NCBI GenBank assembly: GCA_944382705.1
Contig: CALWNE010000043.1
Coordinates: forward strand, 1 to 56,591
From: an uncultured Allofournierella sp.
GTDB taxonomy: Bacteria; Bacillota; Clostridia; Oscillospirales; Ruminococcaceae
DNA: 56,591 bases
Direction of reading: 5' to 3'
Shown here: positions 33,256 through 42,111 of the stretch, one piece after another
How positions within the stretch are numbered: the first letter of the stretch is position 1
How the letters are laid out: every line of letters starts with the position of its first letter
Notes under the pieces: generated by a model
What the model saw: only the letters and a program-made list of their open reading frames with translations
What the model was told of the DNA's origin: nothing
The model's database searches: none
Translations under genes and position numbers: made by a program

Positions 33256-34266
33256 ATGACCATCAAAGATATTGCAGAAAAAAGCGGCTATGCAGTGAGC
33301 ACGGTATCCCGTGCGCTGAACCACCACCCGGATGTAAGCAAGCAAGCCAAAGAGGAAATCTGGCGGGTGGTAGAGCAAACCGGTTTTGTGCCCAATGCCA
33401 ACGCCCGCAAGCTCAAACAGACCGAAACAAAAAGCATCCTGTTTTTGGTCAAGAGCACCGGCAATATGTTTTTTGATGCCATGCTGGTGGAGCTGCAAAG
33501 CCTTGCCAGCGCAGCAGGTTACGAAGGCGTGACCCAGTACCTGGAAGAAGATGACGACGAGGTGCTGCTGGCTGTGCAGCTGTGCAAGGCGCTGCGCCCC
33601 AAGGGAATTGTGTTTTTGGGCGGCAATTCGGAACATTTCGCCCAAAATTTTGGCCGGGTTACGGTACCATGTGTACTGGCCACTATGGTGGATGCATCCC
33701 TGCGGTTTGAGCAGCTTTCCATGGTGGGGGTCAACGACTGCAAGGCGGCCTGCAAAGCAGTGGAACATCTGCTGGATGCAGGGCACCGCAACCTGGTGAT
33801 TTTAGGCGGCGACCCAAAGGTCAGCTACCCCAGCAGCCAGCGGCTGAGGGGCTGCAAAATGGCCTTTGCCAACCGGGGCATCCAATGGAAGGATGAAGCC
33901 TGCCTTACAACGAGTTTTAGTTTTGCCGGAGCCTACAATACCCTGCACCAGTGGTTGCAGCAAGGCCACCGTCCGGACGCTATTTTTGCCATGAGCGATA
34001 CCACTGCCATTGGGGCAATGCGTGCGCTGGCAGACCACGGCCTGCGGGTGCCGCAGGATGTTTCGGTGGTAGGGTTTGACGGACTGGAGCTTTCCCAGTT
34101 CTGCACCCCACGGCTGTGCACCATGTGCCAGCCCGCCCAGCGCATTGCCCAGGAAAGCATCCGCCTGGTGCTGGACTGCATCCAGAACCAGGCACCAGCC
34201 CAGTCGGTGGTGCTGGAAGCAACCCTGCTGGAAGGCGAGTCGGTGGCCATGCGTGCCCCCTGCTGA
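33256..34266 (+). CDS. LacI family transcriptional regulator
   Basis: 336 residues. The N-terminal HTH and hinge read MTIKDIAEKSGYAVSTVSRA (residues 1-20), followed by a periplasmic-binding-like sensor domain with the usual IFAMSDTTAIGAMRALADHG and PQDVSVVGFDGLELS. It probably senses a maltodextrin and controls the ABC operon immediately downstream, like MalR. The start at 33256 follows GAAGGCACAGGG, a weak site, but gives the canonical N-terminus. An in-frame extension to 32962 passes through the promoter and is rejected. Confidence 0.9.
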   Translation: MTIKDIAEKSGYAVSTVSRALNHHPDVSKQAKEEIWRVVEQTGFVPNANARKLKQTETKSILFLVKSTGNMFFDAMLVELQSLASAAGYEGVTQYLEEDDDEVLLAVQLCKALRPKGIVFLGGNSEHFAQNFGRVTVPCVLATMVDASLRFEQLSMVGVNDCKAACKAVEHLLDAGHRNLVILGGDPKVSYPSSQRLRGCKMAFANRGIQWKDEACLTTSFSFAGAYNTLHQWLQQGHRPDAIFAMSDTTAIGAMRALADHGLRVPQDVSVVGFDGLELSQFCTPRLCTMCQPAQRIAQESIRLVLDCIQNQAPAQSVVLEATLLEGESVAMRAPC

Positions 34267-34292
34267 AGCAGGCAAATTGCCCCTTGTTGCCC

Positions 34293-34310
34293 GTGAAGGA
34301 GGTCCTTCAC
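34293..34310 (+). repeat. Perfect palindrome between the lacI gene and malE
   Basis: GTGAAGGA-GG-TCCTTCAC, 48 bases before the malE start codon. Could be an operator or a small hairpin; no core promoter is clear nearby. Confidence 0.4.
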
Positions 34311-34358
34311 ATTTGAATAGGATACAAACCACATGAAACAAAAGGAGATGTCGTTATT

Positions 34359-35711
34359 ATGAAAAAAGCACTTGCAATCGTGCTTGCAGCAGCCATGGCC
34401 TTTGGAATGGCAGCTTGCGGCGGAAACACCACCAGTACCAACACCAGCACCGGTACCAGCACCAGCACTGCCGGTACCTCCACCGCTGGGGAAGGCAAGG
34501 TTTACTACCTGAACTTCAAGCCCGAACAGGCCGACGATTGGGTAGAGCTGGCTGCCGAGTACACCAAGCAGACCGGCGTGCCGGTGGATGTGGTAACTGC
34601 TGCTTCCAATACCTACGAATCCACCCTGAAGGCAGAGATGGCCAAGAGCAATGCTCCCACCCTGTTCCAGGTAAACGGCCCGGTGGGCCTGGCCTCCTGG
34701 AAGGACTACTGCTACAACCTGGCGGACAGCGAGCTGTACAGCCACCTGAGCAGCGATTCCTTTGCACTGAAGGAAGGGGATAATGTATATGGCATTGCCT
34801 ATGTAATCGAAACCTACGGCCTGATTTACAACAAAGCCCTGCTGAACGAGTACATGGCTAAGGACTACGCCGTCATCAAGAGCGTGGATGAGCTGAACAA
34901 CTTCGAAACCCTGAAGGCTGTGGCAGAGGACATTACCGCCCATAAGGATGACCTGGGCTTTGCTGCTTTCACCAGCGCAGGCATGGACTCCTCCTCCGAC
35001 TGGCGTTTCAAGACCCATCTGGCCAACCTGCCTGTGTACTATGAGTACAAGGCCGACGGCATTACCTCCACCGCTGCCATTAAGGGCACCTACCTGGAGA
35101 ACTACAAGAACATCTGGGATTTGTACATCAACAACGCCACCTGCCAGCCCACCATGCTGGGCTCCAAAACCGGCGACGAGGCAGCCTCTGAGTTTGCAAT
35201 GGGTGAGGCTGTGTTCTACCAGAACGGCACCTGGGCTTACAACGACATTAAGGACTACGAAGTGGCCGACGAGGATATGGGCATGATGCCCATCTATATT
35301 GGTGCAGAAGGCGAGGAAAACCAGGGCCTGTGCACCGGTTCCGAAAACTACTGGTGTGTAAACTCCAAGGCAAGCGCCGAGGACATTCAGGCCACTCTGG
35401 ACTTTGTAAACTGGTGCGTTACCAGCGATACCGGCCGAGAGGCCCTGAAGGAGATGGGCTTTGTTTGCCCCTTCGATACCTATACCCAGGAGTACCTGCC
35501 TGAGAACCCCCTGGTTCTGGCCGCCAACGAAGATGTGGCTGCCGGCCACGACACCGTAGACTGGTGCTTCACCACCATGCCCTCTGAGGAATGGAAAAAT
35601 GGCGTGGGCGCTGCCCTGCTGGAGTATGCCCAGGGCACCCAGGACTGGAGCGCTGTGCAGACCGCCTTTGTGGATGGCTGGGCTACCGAGTACCAGGCTG
35701 CAAACGGCTGA
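34359..35711 (+). CDS. Sugar (maltodextrin-type) ABC transporter substrate-binding lipoprotein
   Basis: 450 residues. Signal peptide with lipobox ending at Cys20 (MAACGG), then a Ser/Thr/Gly linker (22-45) and a family 1 solute-binding fold (LNFKPEQADDWVELAAEYTK, YGIAYVIETYGLIYNKALL, MGEAVFYQNGTWAYNDI). It delivers a sugar to the two permeases downstream. With malQ in the same unit a maltodextrin or malto-oligosaccharide is the likely ligand. AAAAGGAG precedes the start. Confidence 0.9.
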   Translation: MKKALAIVLAAAMAFGMAACGGNTTSTNTSTGTSTSTAGTSTAGEGKVYYLNFKPEQADDWVELAAEYTKQTGVPVDVVTAASNTYESTLKAEMAKSNAPTLFQVNGPVGLASWKDYCYNLADSELYSHLSSDSFALKEGDNVYGIAYVIETYGLIYNKALLNEYMAKDYAVIKSVDELNNFETLKAVAEDITAHKDDLGFAAFTSAGMDSSSDWRFKTHLANLPVYYEYKADGITSTAAIKGTYLENYKNIWDLYINNATCQPTMLGSKTGDEAASEFAMGEAVFYQNGTWAYNDIKDYEVADEDMGMMPIYIGAEGEENQGLCTGSENYWCVNSKASAEDIQATLDFVNWCVTSDTGREALKEMGFVCPFDTYTQEYLPENPLVLAANEDVAAGHDTVDWCFTTMPSEEWKNGVGAALLEYAQGTQDWSAVQTAFVDGWATEYQAANG

Positions 35712-35756
35712 TGAATCGGCACCCATTGGGTGCAATATCATTGCAAGAGGTACAAA

Positions 35757-35790
35757 ACCGGGCGGGCACAAGGCTGCCCGCCCGGTTTTA
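35757..35790 (+). terminator. Intraoperonic terminator-like hairpin between the binding protein and permease genes
   Basis: ACCGGGCGGGCA / TGCCCGCCCGGT with a six-base loop then TTTTA. It should cut read-through so the binding protein is made in excess of the permeases. Confidence 0.75.
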
Positions 35791-35839
35791 ATGTCCCCCG
35801 TGTTTTGCGGTACGGATTTTTAAGGAGGGATCATTCTTC

Positions 35840-36682
35840 ATGGAACGCACGCTCAAAAAATATTTCCCGATTTTTGCGCTGCCCACCCTGCTGGCATTCT
35901 GCATTGGGTTTGTTGCCCCCTTTTTGCAGGGCTTGTATCTTTCGCTGTGTGAGTTTACTACCATTTCCGATGCGAAATTTGTCGGTTTAAAAAACTACGC
36001 CCGTGTTTTTACGGATGCCACCTTCCTGCACTCCCTGTGGTTTACCGCTGCCTTTACCGTGGTAACGGTAATTCTCATCAATGTGCTGGCCTTTGCCGTG
36101 GCGCTCATGCTCACAAAAAACATCAAGGGCACAAACCTGTTCCGGGGTGTGTTTTTTATGCCCAACCTCATTGGCGGCATTGTGCTGGGCTACACCTGGC
36201 AGCTGATTTTCAACGGTGCCCTGGCTCTGATTGACCGCAGCCTTACCTTCAGTGCCACCTATGGCTTTTGGGGCCTGGTAATCCTGATGTGCTGGCAGCA
36301 GGTAGGCTACATGATGATTATCTACATTGCGGGCCTGCAAAGCATTCCCGGCGATTTGTACGAGGCCGCCAGCATCGACGGCACCACACGCTGGCAGTGC
36401 CTGTGGCGCATTACCATCCCCATGTGTATGCCCTCCATCACCATCTGCACCTTCCTTACCCTTACCAACGGCTTTAAACTTTACGACCAAAACCTGGCAC
36501 TTACCAACGGCCAGCCCTCCGATATGACCGAAATGCTGGCGCTCAACATCTCCAACACCTTCTACGGCCGTGTGGGCTGGGAAGGTGTGGGCCAGGCAAA
36601 GGCCGTCATCTTTACCATTCTGGTGGCTCTGCTTGCCATTGCCCAAAACCGTCTGACCCAATCCAAGGAGGTGCAGCAGTAA
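35840..36682 (+). CDS. Sugar ABC transporter permease (MalF/UgpA type)
   Basis: 280 residues, six membrane helices. The EAA loop that docks to the ATPase is visible as EAASIDGTTRWQCLWRI near residue 175-190. GDATFLHSLWFT-type N-terminal region and a C-terminal cytoplasmic end. The last base overlaps the next start. AAGGAGG precedes the start. No ATPase gene is in the operon, so a shared MsmX/MsmK-type ATPase elsewhere is likely. Confidence 0.92.
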   Translation: MERTLKKYFPIFALPTLLAFCIGFVAPFLQGLYLSLCEFTTISDAKFVGLKNYARVFTDATFLHSLWFTAAFTVVTVILINVLAFAVALMLTKNIKGTNLFRGVFFMPNLIGGIVLGYTWQLIFNGALALIDRSLTFSATYGFWGLVILMCWQQVGYMMIIYIAGLQSIPGDLYEAASIDGTTRWQCLWRITIPMCMPSITICTFLTLTNGFKLYDQNLALTNGQPSDMTEMLALNISNTFYGRVGWEGVGQAKAVIFTILVALLAIAQNRLTQSKEVQQ

Positions 36683-37518
36683 TGAACACAAAAGTAAAGC
36701 ACGGCTGGCTCTACACCCTGCTGTTCAGCCTGTTGAGCCTGGTTTATATTGCACCCATCCTGATTGTGGTAATGAACAGCTTTAAGAAAAAAGCCTACAT
36801 AAACCGCTCTCCCTTTGAGCTGCCCACCCAGCAGTCCTTTGTGGGCCTGGAAAACTATGTGGAGGGCCTGCGCAAAACCGACTTTATCAGCGCTTTTGGG
36901 TACAGCCTGTTTATTACCATCGCAAGCGTGGCGGTTATTCTGCTGTGCACCTCCATGTGTGCCTGGTACATCAGCCGGGTACACGCCTGGTACACCAAGG
37001 CCATTTACACCCTGTGTCTGGTATCCATGGTGGTTCCCTTCCAAATGGTCATGTTCCCCCTGTCCAAAATTACCGATGTAATGCACCTGAGCAACCCGGT
37101 GGGCATTGTGCTGGTTTACCTGGGCTTTGGTGCCGGGCTGGCCGTGTTCATGTTTACCGGCTTTATGCGAGGTGTGCCCATTGAGGTGGAAGAAGCTGCT
37201 ATGATTGACGGCTGCACCCCGGTGCAGACCTTCTTCCGGGTGGTGCTGCATATGCTCAAGCCCACTCTGGTGAGCGTTGGCATTCTGGAAACCATGTGGG
37301 TTTGGAACGACTACCTGCTGCCCAGCCTGGTGCTGGATCTGCGCAAGTACAAAACCATTCCCATTGCGGTACAGTACCTGAAGGGCGGTTATGGCTCGGT
37401 GGACTGGGGCGCCATGATGGCAATGCTGGTGCTGGCCATTGTGCCCATTATTCTGTTTTATCTGAGCTGCCAAAAGCACATCATCAAGGGTGTGGCAGCT
37501 GGTGCTGTAAAGGGCTGA
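36682..37518 (+). CDS. Sugar ABC transporter permease (MalG/UgpE type)
   Basis: 278 residues with six membrane helices and the EAA loop EEAAMIDGCTPVQTFFR near residue 170-185. N-terminal YIAPILIVVMNSFK is typical of the MalG group. The start ATG overlaps the MalF-type stop (TAATG), so the two permeases are coupled. Confidence 0.92.
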   Translation: MNTKVKHGWLYTLLFSLLSLVYIAPILIVVMNSFKKKAYINRSPFELPTQQSFVGLENYVEGLRKTDFISAFGYSLFITIASVAVILLCTSMCAWYISRVHAWYTKAIYTLCLVSMVVPFQMVMFPLSKITDVMHLSNPVGIVLVYLGFGAGLAVFMFTGFMRGVPIEVEEAAMIDGCTPVQTFFRVVLHMLKPTLVSVGILETMWVWNDYLLPSLVLDLRKYKTIPIAVQYLKGGYGSVDWGAMMAMLVLAIVPIILFYLSCQKHIIKGVAAGAVKG

Positions 37519-37549
37519 TGCTGTCGGCCCTCAGAAAGGAGCGAGCGCT

Positions 37550-39034
37550 TTGAAGCGTGCAAGCGGTATCCTGATGCCTATTTCCAGCCTGCCCGGCCCC
37601 TGGGGCATTGGTACGCTGGGCCAGCAGGCCTACGAATTTGTGGATTTTTTAAGCCGGGCCGGCCAGACCTACTGGCAGATTCTGCCCATTGGCCCCACCG
37701 GCTATGGGGATAGCCCCTACCAAAGTTTTTCTGCCTTTGCGGCAAACCCCTATTTCATCGACCCAGCCCAGCTGGTGGAGCAGGGTCTGCTCACGGTGCA
37801 GGAGACTCAGCGTCCCTGGGGCGATGACCCTCAGCGGGTAGATTATGGGGCGCTTTATCAGCACCGCCATGCAATGCTGGAACAGGCTGTCCAGCGCATT
37901 TCTCCCCAAAATCAGGAGCTGGCCGCCTATGTGCAGGCAAACGCCCACTGGCTGGAGGACTACGCCCTTTTTATGGCTCTTAAAGAGGAAAACGGCCAGC
38001 AAAGCTGGCAAACCTGGCCCCAGCCTGTGCGGATGCGCCAGCCCCAAGCACTGGAGCAGGCCCGCCAGCGGCTGGCTCACCGGGTGCACTACTGGCAATG
38101 TGTGCAGTATCTGTTTGCCTGCCAGTGGCAAAAGCTCCATGCTTATGCCGCCACACAGGGAATTTCCATCATTGGAGATATTCCCATTTATGTATCGCCG
38201 GATTCCTCCGACCTGTGGGCCCATCCCGAACTGTTCCAGACCGACGGCGAAGGCAATCTGACCCATGTGGCAGGCTGCCCGCCAGATGCCTTTGCGGCAG
38301 ACGGGCAGCTGTGGGGCAATCCCCTTTATAAGTGGGAATACCACAAAGCCACCGGCTATGCCTGGTGGGTACAGCGGCTGCGCAGTGCCCTGGCGGTGTA
38401 CGATGTGGTGCGCATCGACCACTTTAGGGGATTTGAAAGCTACTATTCCATCCCCGCCGGCCAAACCACGGCCCAGAACGGCAGCTGGCAGCCCGGCCCC
38501 GGTATGGATTTGATGGGGGTGCTGCACAAGGAACTGCCGCAAGCGCGCATTATTGCGGAGGATTTGGGCTACCTCACACCCCAGGTAATCCAGCTGCTGC
38601 AAGACAGCGGCTATCCAGGCATGAAGGTGCTGCAATTTGCCTTTGACCAGCGGGAAGCAGGGGACTACCTGCCCCACAACTACCAGGCCCATTCGGTGGT
38701 GTATACCGGCACCCACGACAACACCACCACCGCCGCCTGGGAGCAGGAGGCAAGCCCGGAGGATGTTCGGCAAGCACGGGAGTACACCCACTGCTGGCCC
38801 CAGGAGCCTTTGGTGGATGCCTTCATCCGCACCGCCTTTGCCAGCGTAAGCAACACAGCCATTGTGCCCATGCAGGACTGGCTGGGCCTGGGCAGCCAGG
38901 CCCGTATGAATGTGCCCAGCCGTGCCCAGGGCAACTGGCAGTGGCGTATGCTGCCCGGCAAGGCGGATGAAGCCCTGGCCCAGCGCATTGGGCAGCTGAC
39001 CCGGCTGTATGGCCGCAGCCCGGCAGGGCATTAA
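37550..39034 (+). CDS. malQ: 4-alpha-glucanotransferase (amylomaltase)
   Basis: 494 residues of GH77. N-terminal RASGILMPISSLPGPWGIGT and the catalytic set: nucleophile Asp in VRIDHFRGF, acid/base Glu in IIAEDLGYLT and the third Asp in GTHDNTTT. It disproportionates malto-oligosaccharides in the cytoplasm. The start is TTG 37550, with AAAGGAG upstream; no ATG is in frame near the conserved N-terminus. Last gene of the sugar operon, followed by a terminator. Confidence 0.95.
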   Translation: MKRASGILMPISSLPGPWGIGTLGQQAYEFVDFLSRAGQTYWQILPIGPTGYGDSPYQSFSAFAANPYFIDPAQLVEQGLLTVQETQRPWGDDPQRVDYGALYQHRHAMLEQAVQRISPQNQELAAYVQANAHWLEDYALFMALKEENGQQSWQTWPQPVRMRQPQALEQARQRLAHRVHYWQCVQYLFACQWQKLHAYAATQGISIIGDIPIYVSPDSSDLWAHPELFQTDGEGNLTHVAGCPPDAFAADGQLWGNPLYKWEYHKATGYAWWVQRLRSALAVYDVVRIDHFRGFESYYSIPAGQTTAQNGSWQPGPGMDLMGVLHKELPQARIIAEDLGYLTPQVIQLLQDSGYPGMKVLQFAFDQREAGDYLPHNYQAHSVVYTGTHDNTTTAAWEQEASPEDVRQAREYTHCWPQEPLVDAFIRTAFASVSNTAIVPMQDWLGLGSQARMNVPSRAQGNWQWRMLPGKADEALAQRIGQLTRLYGRSPAGH

Positions 39035-39098
39035 CGCAGCCCACCACAAAATCAGGGCAAGGGTAATCCCTGCGCTGGCTCACAAATACCCGCAATGC

Positions 39099-39128
39099 AG
39101 GCGCAGCCGTTTTTGGCTGCGCCTTTTG
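39099..39128 (+). terminator. Terminator after malQ
   Basis: AGGCGCAGCC / GGCTGCGCCT with a six-base loop and TTTT. The rest of the 292-base gap holds a weak -10 (TACAAT, 39242) before plsC. Confidence 0.85.
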
Positions 39129-39326
39129 TGCGCTCTCGCCCCAAACGCCCGGCGAAGATGCCAGGGGCCTTGGGGCCAAAGCAACAGGAAGCTTTTTTGC
39201 ATTGCAAGGGCTGTACGGTTTTTCTTTTGCACAGGATATGGTACAATAAAAAGCACAGGACCCTGCGGCGGGCTTGCCGCTATTACAGGGCAGCCCTGCT
39301 GCCTGGCATAACAAAGGAGAATGACC

Positions 39327-40049
39327 ATGCGCACCATTGTTTGGTTTATCTATTTTTGGAGCTATCTGCTGTTTAAGTGGCCTTTGCTGCACAAGGGCCT
39401 GAAAGCCCTGGAACAGGGCGACTGGGCCACGGGGGATGCCCTGGCAGCTCGCTGGGTGCCGGACTGGGCAGGCAAGCTTTTGCGCCTTGCAGGGGTTACC
39501 GTTACGGTGGAAGGCCAGGAGAACATTCCCCAGGGGCGGCCCTGCGTCTTTGTGGCAAACCACCGCAGCTACTACGACATTCCCCTCATGCTCACCCAGC
39601 TGGATGCCCCCCATGCCCTGGTGGCAAAAAAAGAGGTGGGCAAAATCCCTCTGGTGCGGGGCTGGATGCGGCTGCTGCACTGTGTATTTCTGGACCGGGA
39701 GGACTCCCGCAAGGCCATGGAGGCCCTGAACGAGGCCATCGGCCATGTGAACAAGGGCTACTCGGTGGTGATTTTCCCGGAGGGCACCCGCAACAAGGGG
39801 CCGGAAGGTAGTTTGCTGGAGTTTAAGGGAGGTGCCTTCCGCATTGCAACCAAAACCAAGGCACCTTTGGTGCCGGTGGCCATTACCGGCAGCCGGGATA
39901 TTATGGAGAACAACGGCGGCTGGATGAAGCCTGCCCATGTGACCATCCGGATTTTGCCCCCCATCGAAACCGCAGAGCTGGACCGCCAGCAGCTTAAAGA
40001 GCTGCCGGAGCAGACGGCCCAGCTCATTGGCAGCAAGCTGGGCCACTGA
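39327..40049 (+). CDS. plsC: 1-acyl-sn-glycerol-3-phosphate acyltransferase
   Basis: 240 residues with the HX4D motif NHRSYYD (His79, Asp84), FPEGTRN (150-156) and PVAITGS. One N-terminal hydrophobic segment (IVWFIYFWSYLLF) anchors it to the membrane, where it makes phosphatidic acid. ATG 39327 is seven bases from AAAGGAG; the upstream ATG 39321 is only one base away and is rejected. Confidence 0.93.
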   Translation: MRTIVWFIYFWSYLLFKWPLLHKGLKALEQGDWATGDALAARWVPDWAGKLLRLAGVTVTVEGQENIPQGRPCVFVANHRSYYDIPLMLTQLDAPHALVAKKEVGKIPLVRGWMRLLHCVFLDREDSRKAMEALNEAIGHVNKGYSVVIFPEGTRNKGPEGSLLEFKGGAFRIATKTKAPLVPVAITGSRDIMENNGGWMKPAHVTIRILPPIETAELDRQQLKELPEQTAQLIGSKLGH

Positions 40050-40069
40050 GCCAAAAGGAGGTTTTTGCC

Positions 40070-40810
40070 ATGTTTCAGCGCCGCAAGCCCCCCGCAGAGC
40101 AGCCCCAGGACCGTACCCTTGCCCAAAAAGCCGCCAACTGGTGGCACTATCACTGGCAGTATCTGCTGGCAGGGGCAGCAGTGGTGACGGTGGCAGGCTT
40201 TATGATTAAGGATGTAGTGAGCCGCCCCGTGCCGGACTATACCCTTGCCGTGGTGGGCAAAAGCTACCTGCAGGAGGAACTGCGAACCCAGCTGACCCAG
40301 CAGCTGGAGGCGATGGGCACCGATGTAAATGGGGATGGAAAGGTTTTGGTGGATGTGGCGTTTTATCAAATTGACCTGGCCCAGCAGATGGAACAGGGCC
40401 AAGACCAGCAGCCCACGGCTGCGCCTTCCTCCAATTCTCAGAATGCAGAATTTGATCCAATGCAAAGCCAGCTGGAGATGGCCTCCCAGATGGCAGCCAC
40501 CGTGGGCCTGACAGCGGATATGCAGGAGGGCATCAGCACCCTGTTTTTGCTGGAGGACCCCCAGTCCTTTGCCGAAACCTGCGGCTCCCTGGCAGGGGAA
40601 GGACAAACCCGCCAACAGGCCTGGAGCGACTGCCCGGCTCTGGCAGCGATGGATTTTTCCCAGTACGATGCCCAGGCGGGGCAGAGCCTGTCCGGCCAGC
40701 AGGTCATGAGCCGGTATACCCTGGCCTGCCGGGAGGATTTCAAGCAGCTCACACCCCAGCATCAGGCAGGCATTGCCCTGTTTGACCAGCTTACCGGCCA
40801 GGCCGGATAA
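40070..40810 (+). CDS. Single-pass membrane protein of unknown function
   Basis: 246 residues. A basic N-terminus (MFQRRKPP) and Trp-rich juxtamembrane stretch lead to one helix (YLLAGAAVVTVAGFMI, about 31-46); the rest should lie outside. A DVNGDGK calcium-loop-like motif occurs near residue 85 and a Gln/Ser/Pro-rich linker near 105-125. I do not recognise the family. AAAAGGAGG precedes the start and the gene follows plsC by 20 bases, so it is in the same operon. Confidence 0.65.
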   Translation: MFQRRKPPAEQPQDRTLAQKAANWWHYHWQYLLAGAAVVTVAGFMIKDVVSRPVPDYTLAVVGKSYLQEELRTQLTQQLEAMGTDVNGDGKVLVDVAFYQIDLAQQMEQGQDQQPTAAPSSNSQNAEFDPMQSQLEMASQMAATVGLTADMQEGISTLFLLEDPQSFAETCGSLAGEGQTRQQAWSDCPALAAMDFSQYDAQAGQSLSGQQVMSRYTLACREDFKQLTPQHQAGIALFDQLTGQAG

Positions 40811-40840
40811 TGGCCTGGCTGCCCTTAAAACCATTGGCGG

Positions 40841-40891
40841 CACACCGCCCCGGCAAGGGCCGAAGGGCCCGGTGGGGCGGTGTGTTTTTTT
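40841..40891 (+). terminator. Terminator after the plsC unit
   Basis: CACACCGCCCC / GGGGCGGTGTG arms around a nested GC hairpin, then TTTTTTT. Confidence 0.9.
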
Positions 40892-40924
40892 GCACGCCGA
40901 CAGCGCAAAATTAGGGGGAGCGGG

Positions 40925-40953
40925 TTGTCCCCTTTTGCAAGGTGTGGTATACT
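40925..40953 (+). promoter_or_regulatory. Promoter of the aromatic amino acid operon
   Basis: TTGTCC, 17-base spacer, TATACT, 58 bases before pheA. Confidence 0.75.
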
Positions 40954-41011
40954 TTACTTTAATACATTAGAGCAAAACGAAAGAAAGCGGCACGAAAGGA
41001 GCGGCGTTGCC

Positions 41012-42082
41012 ATGAAGGAACTGCACAATATATTGGCCCAAATCAGCCAGCTGAACCAGCAGTCCGCCCAGCTGTTTGCCCAGCGAATGCAGCTGGTGGA
41101 ACAGATGGCTTTGTACAAACAGGCCCATGGGCTGGAAGTGTGGGAAGAACTTTCCCCCAACCAGGCCCTTGCCCAGAGCACGGCCTTACTGCCCCAGCAG
41201 GAGCTGCGCCCCTATTTTGCACGCTGGCTGGCCCTTCAGCGGCAGCTGGATTGCCAGTACGAAGAACGGGTGCGGGGCCGCAGTACAGTGGCTTACCAGG
41301 GGGTGGAGGGCGCCTTTTCTCACATTGCCCTCACACGCCTGTTTCCGGACGCTCAGCCCCTAAGCTGCCCAACCTTTGAGGAGGTATTCCAGGCGGTGGA
41401 GCAGGGCAGGGCGGCCTATGGGGTACTGCCCTTTGAAAACAGCTTTGCCGGGGATGTGGATGCGGTGCTGGATTTGTGCTTTGCACACCCGGAGGTATCG
41501 GTTTGCCGCCGGTATGATTTGCAGGTACAGCAAAATCTTCTGGCCCTGCCCGGTGCCCGCCTTTCGGACATTCGGCGGGTTATGAGCCATCCTCAGGCCC
41601 TTGCCCAAAGCCGCCCCTTCCTGAACAGCTTGGGGCTGGAAACGGTGGAGTGTGCCAACACCGCCCTTGCTGCCCGGCAGGTGGGCCAGAGCGGTGATGT
41701 TACCCTGGCCGCCATTGCCAGTGCCGAAACAGCGGCACTCTACGGGCTTTCGGTGCTGGCCCGGGGCATTAACACCGACTCCACCAACACCACCCGGTTT
41801 ATTGTCATCAGCAAGCAGCGGCCCAGCCAGGGCAACCGGTTCAGCCTGCTGTTCACGGCCCGGCACCAGGCGGGCAGCCTGGCCCAGGCGTTGCAGACCA
41901 TTGGCGAGGCTGGCTTTAATATGGAGTGCATCAAAAGTCGGCCCCGCCCGGGGCAGCCCTTTGCCTATTATTTTTATGTGGAGCTGGAGGGTCAGGCCCA
42001 GCAGCCCCAAACCGGGGAACTGCTGGCCCGGCTGCGGGAGATTTGCAGCACCATACGGTTGTTGGGGGTATACACAATATGA
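41012..42082 (+). CDS. pheA: Prephenate dehydratase with N-terminal chorismate-mutase-like domain
   Basis: 356 residues. Residues 1 to about 85 resemble an AroQ-type chorismate mutase (LFAQRMQLVEQMALYKQAHGLEV), but the first conserved Arg and the later Arg-Glu pair of the active site are not visible. The dehydratase domain follows with VAYQGVEGAFSHIA, GVLPFENSFAGDVD and the catalytic TRF (NTTRFIVIS). A C-terminal ACT domain (SLLFTARHQAGSLAQALQ, CIKSRPRPG) should give feedback by phenylalanine. The start follows GAAAGGAG. First gene of the aromatic operon; its stop overlaps an alternative aroB start. Confidence 0.92.
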   Translation: MKELHNILAQISQLNQQSAQLFAQRMQLVEQMALYKQAHGLEVWEELSPNQALAQSTALLPQQELRPYFARWLALQRQLDCQYEERVRGRSTVAYQGVEGAFSHIALTRLFPDAQPLSCPTFEEVFQAVEQGRAAYGVLPFENSFAGDVDAVLDLCFAHPEVSVCRRYDLQVQQNLLALPGARLSDIRRVMSHPQALAQSRPFLNSLGLETVECANTALAARQVGQSGDVTLAAIASAETAALYGLSVLARGINTDSTNTTRFIVISKQRPSQGNRFSLLFTARHQAGSLAQALQTIGEAGFNMECIKSRPRPGQPFAYYFYVELEGQAQQPQTGELLARLREICSTIRLLGVYTI

Positions 42083-42111
42083 AGGATTTGCAGGTAAGGA
42101 GCAACAAAGAT

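Noticed and set aside
33933..35771. Open minus-strand frame of 612 codons opposite the sugar-binding protein
   Set aside because: Complement of a recognised gene; crosses from lacI into the ABC operon and has no motifs.
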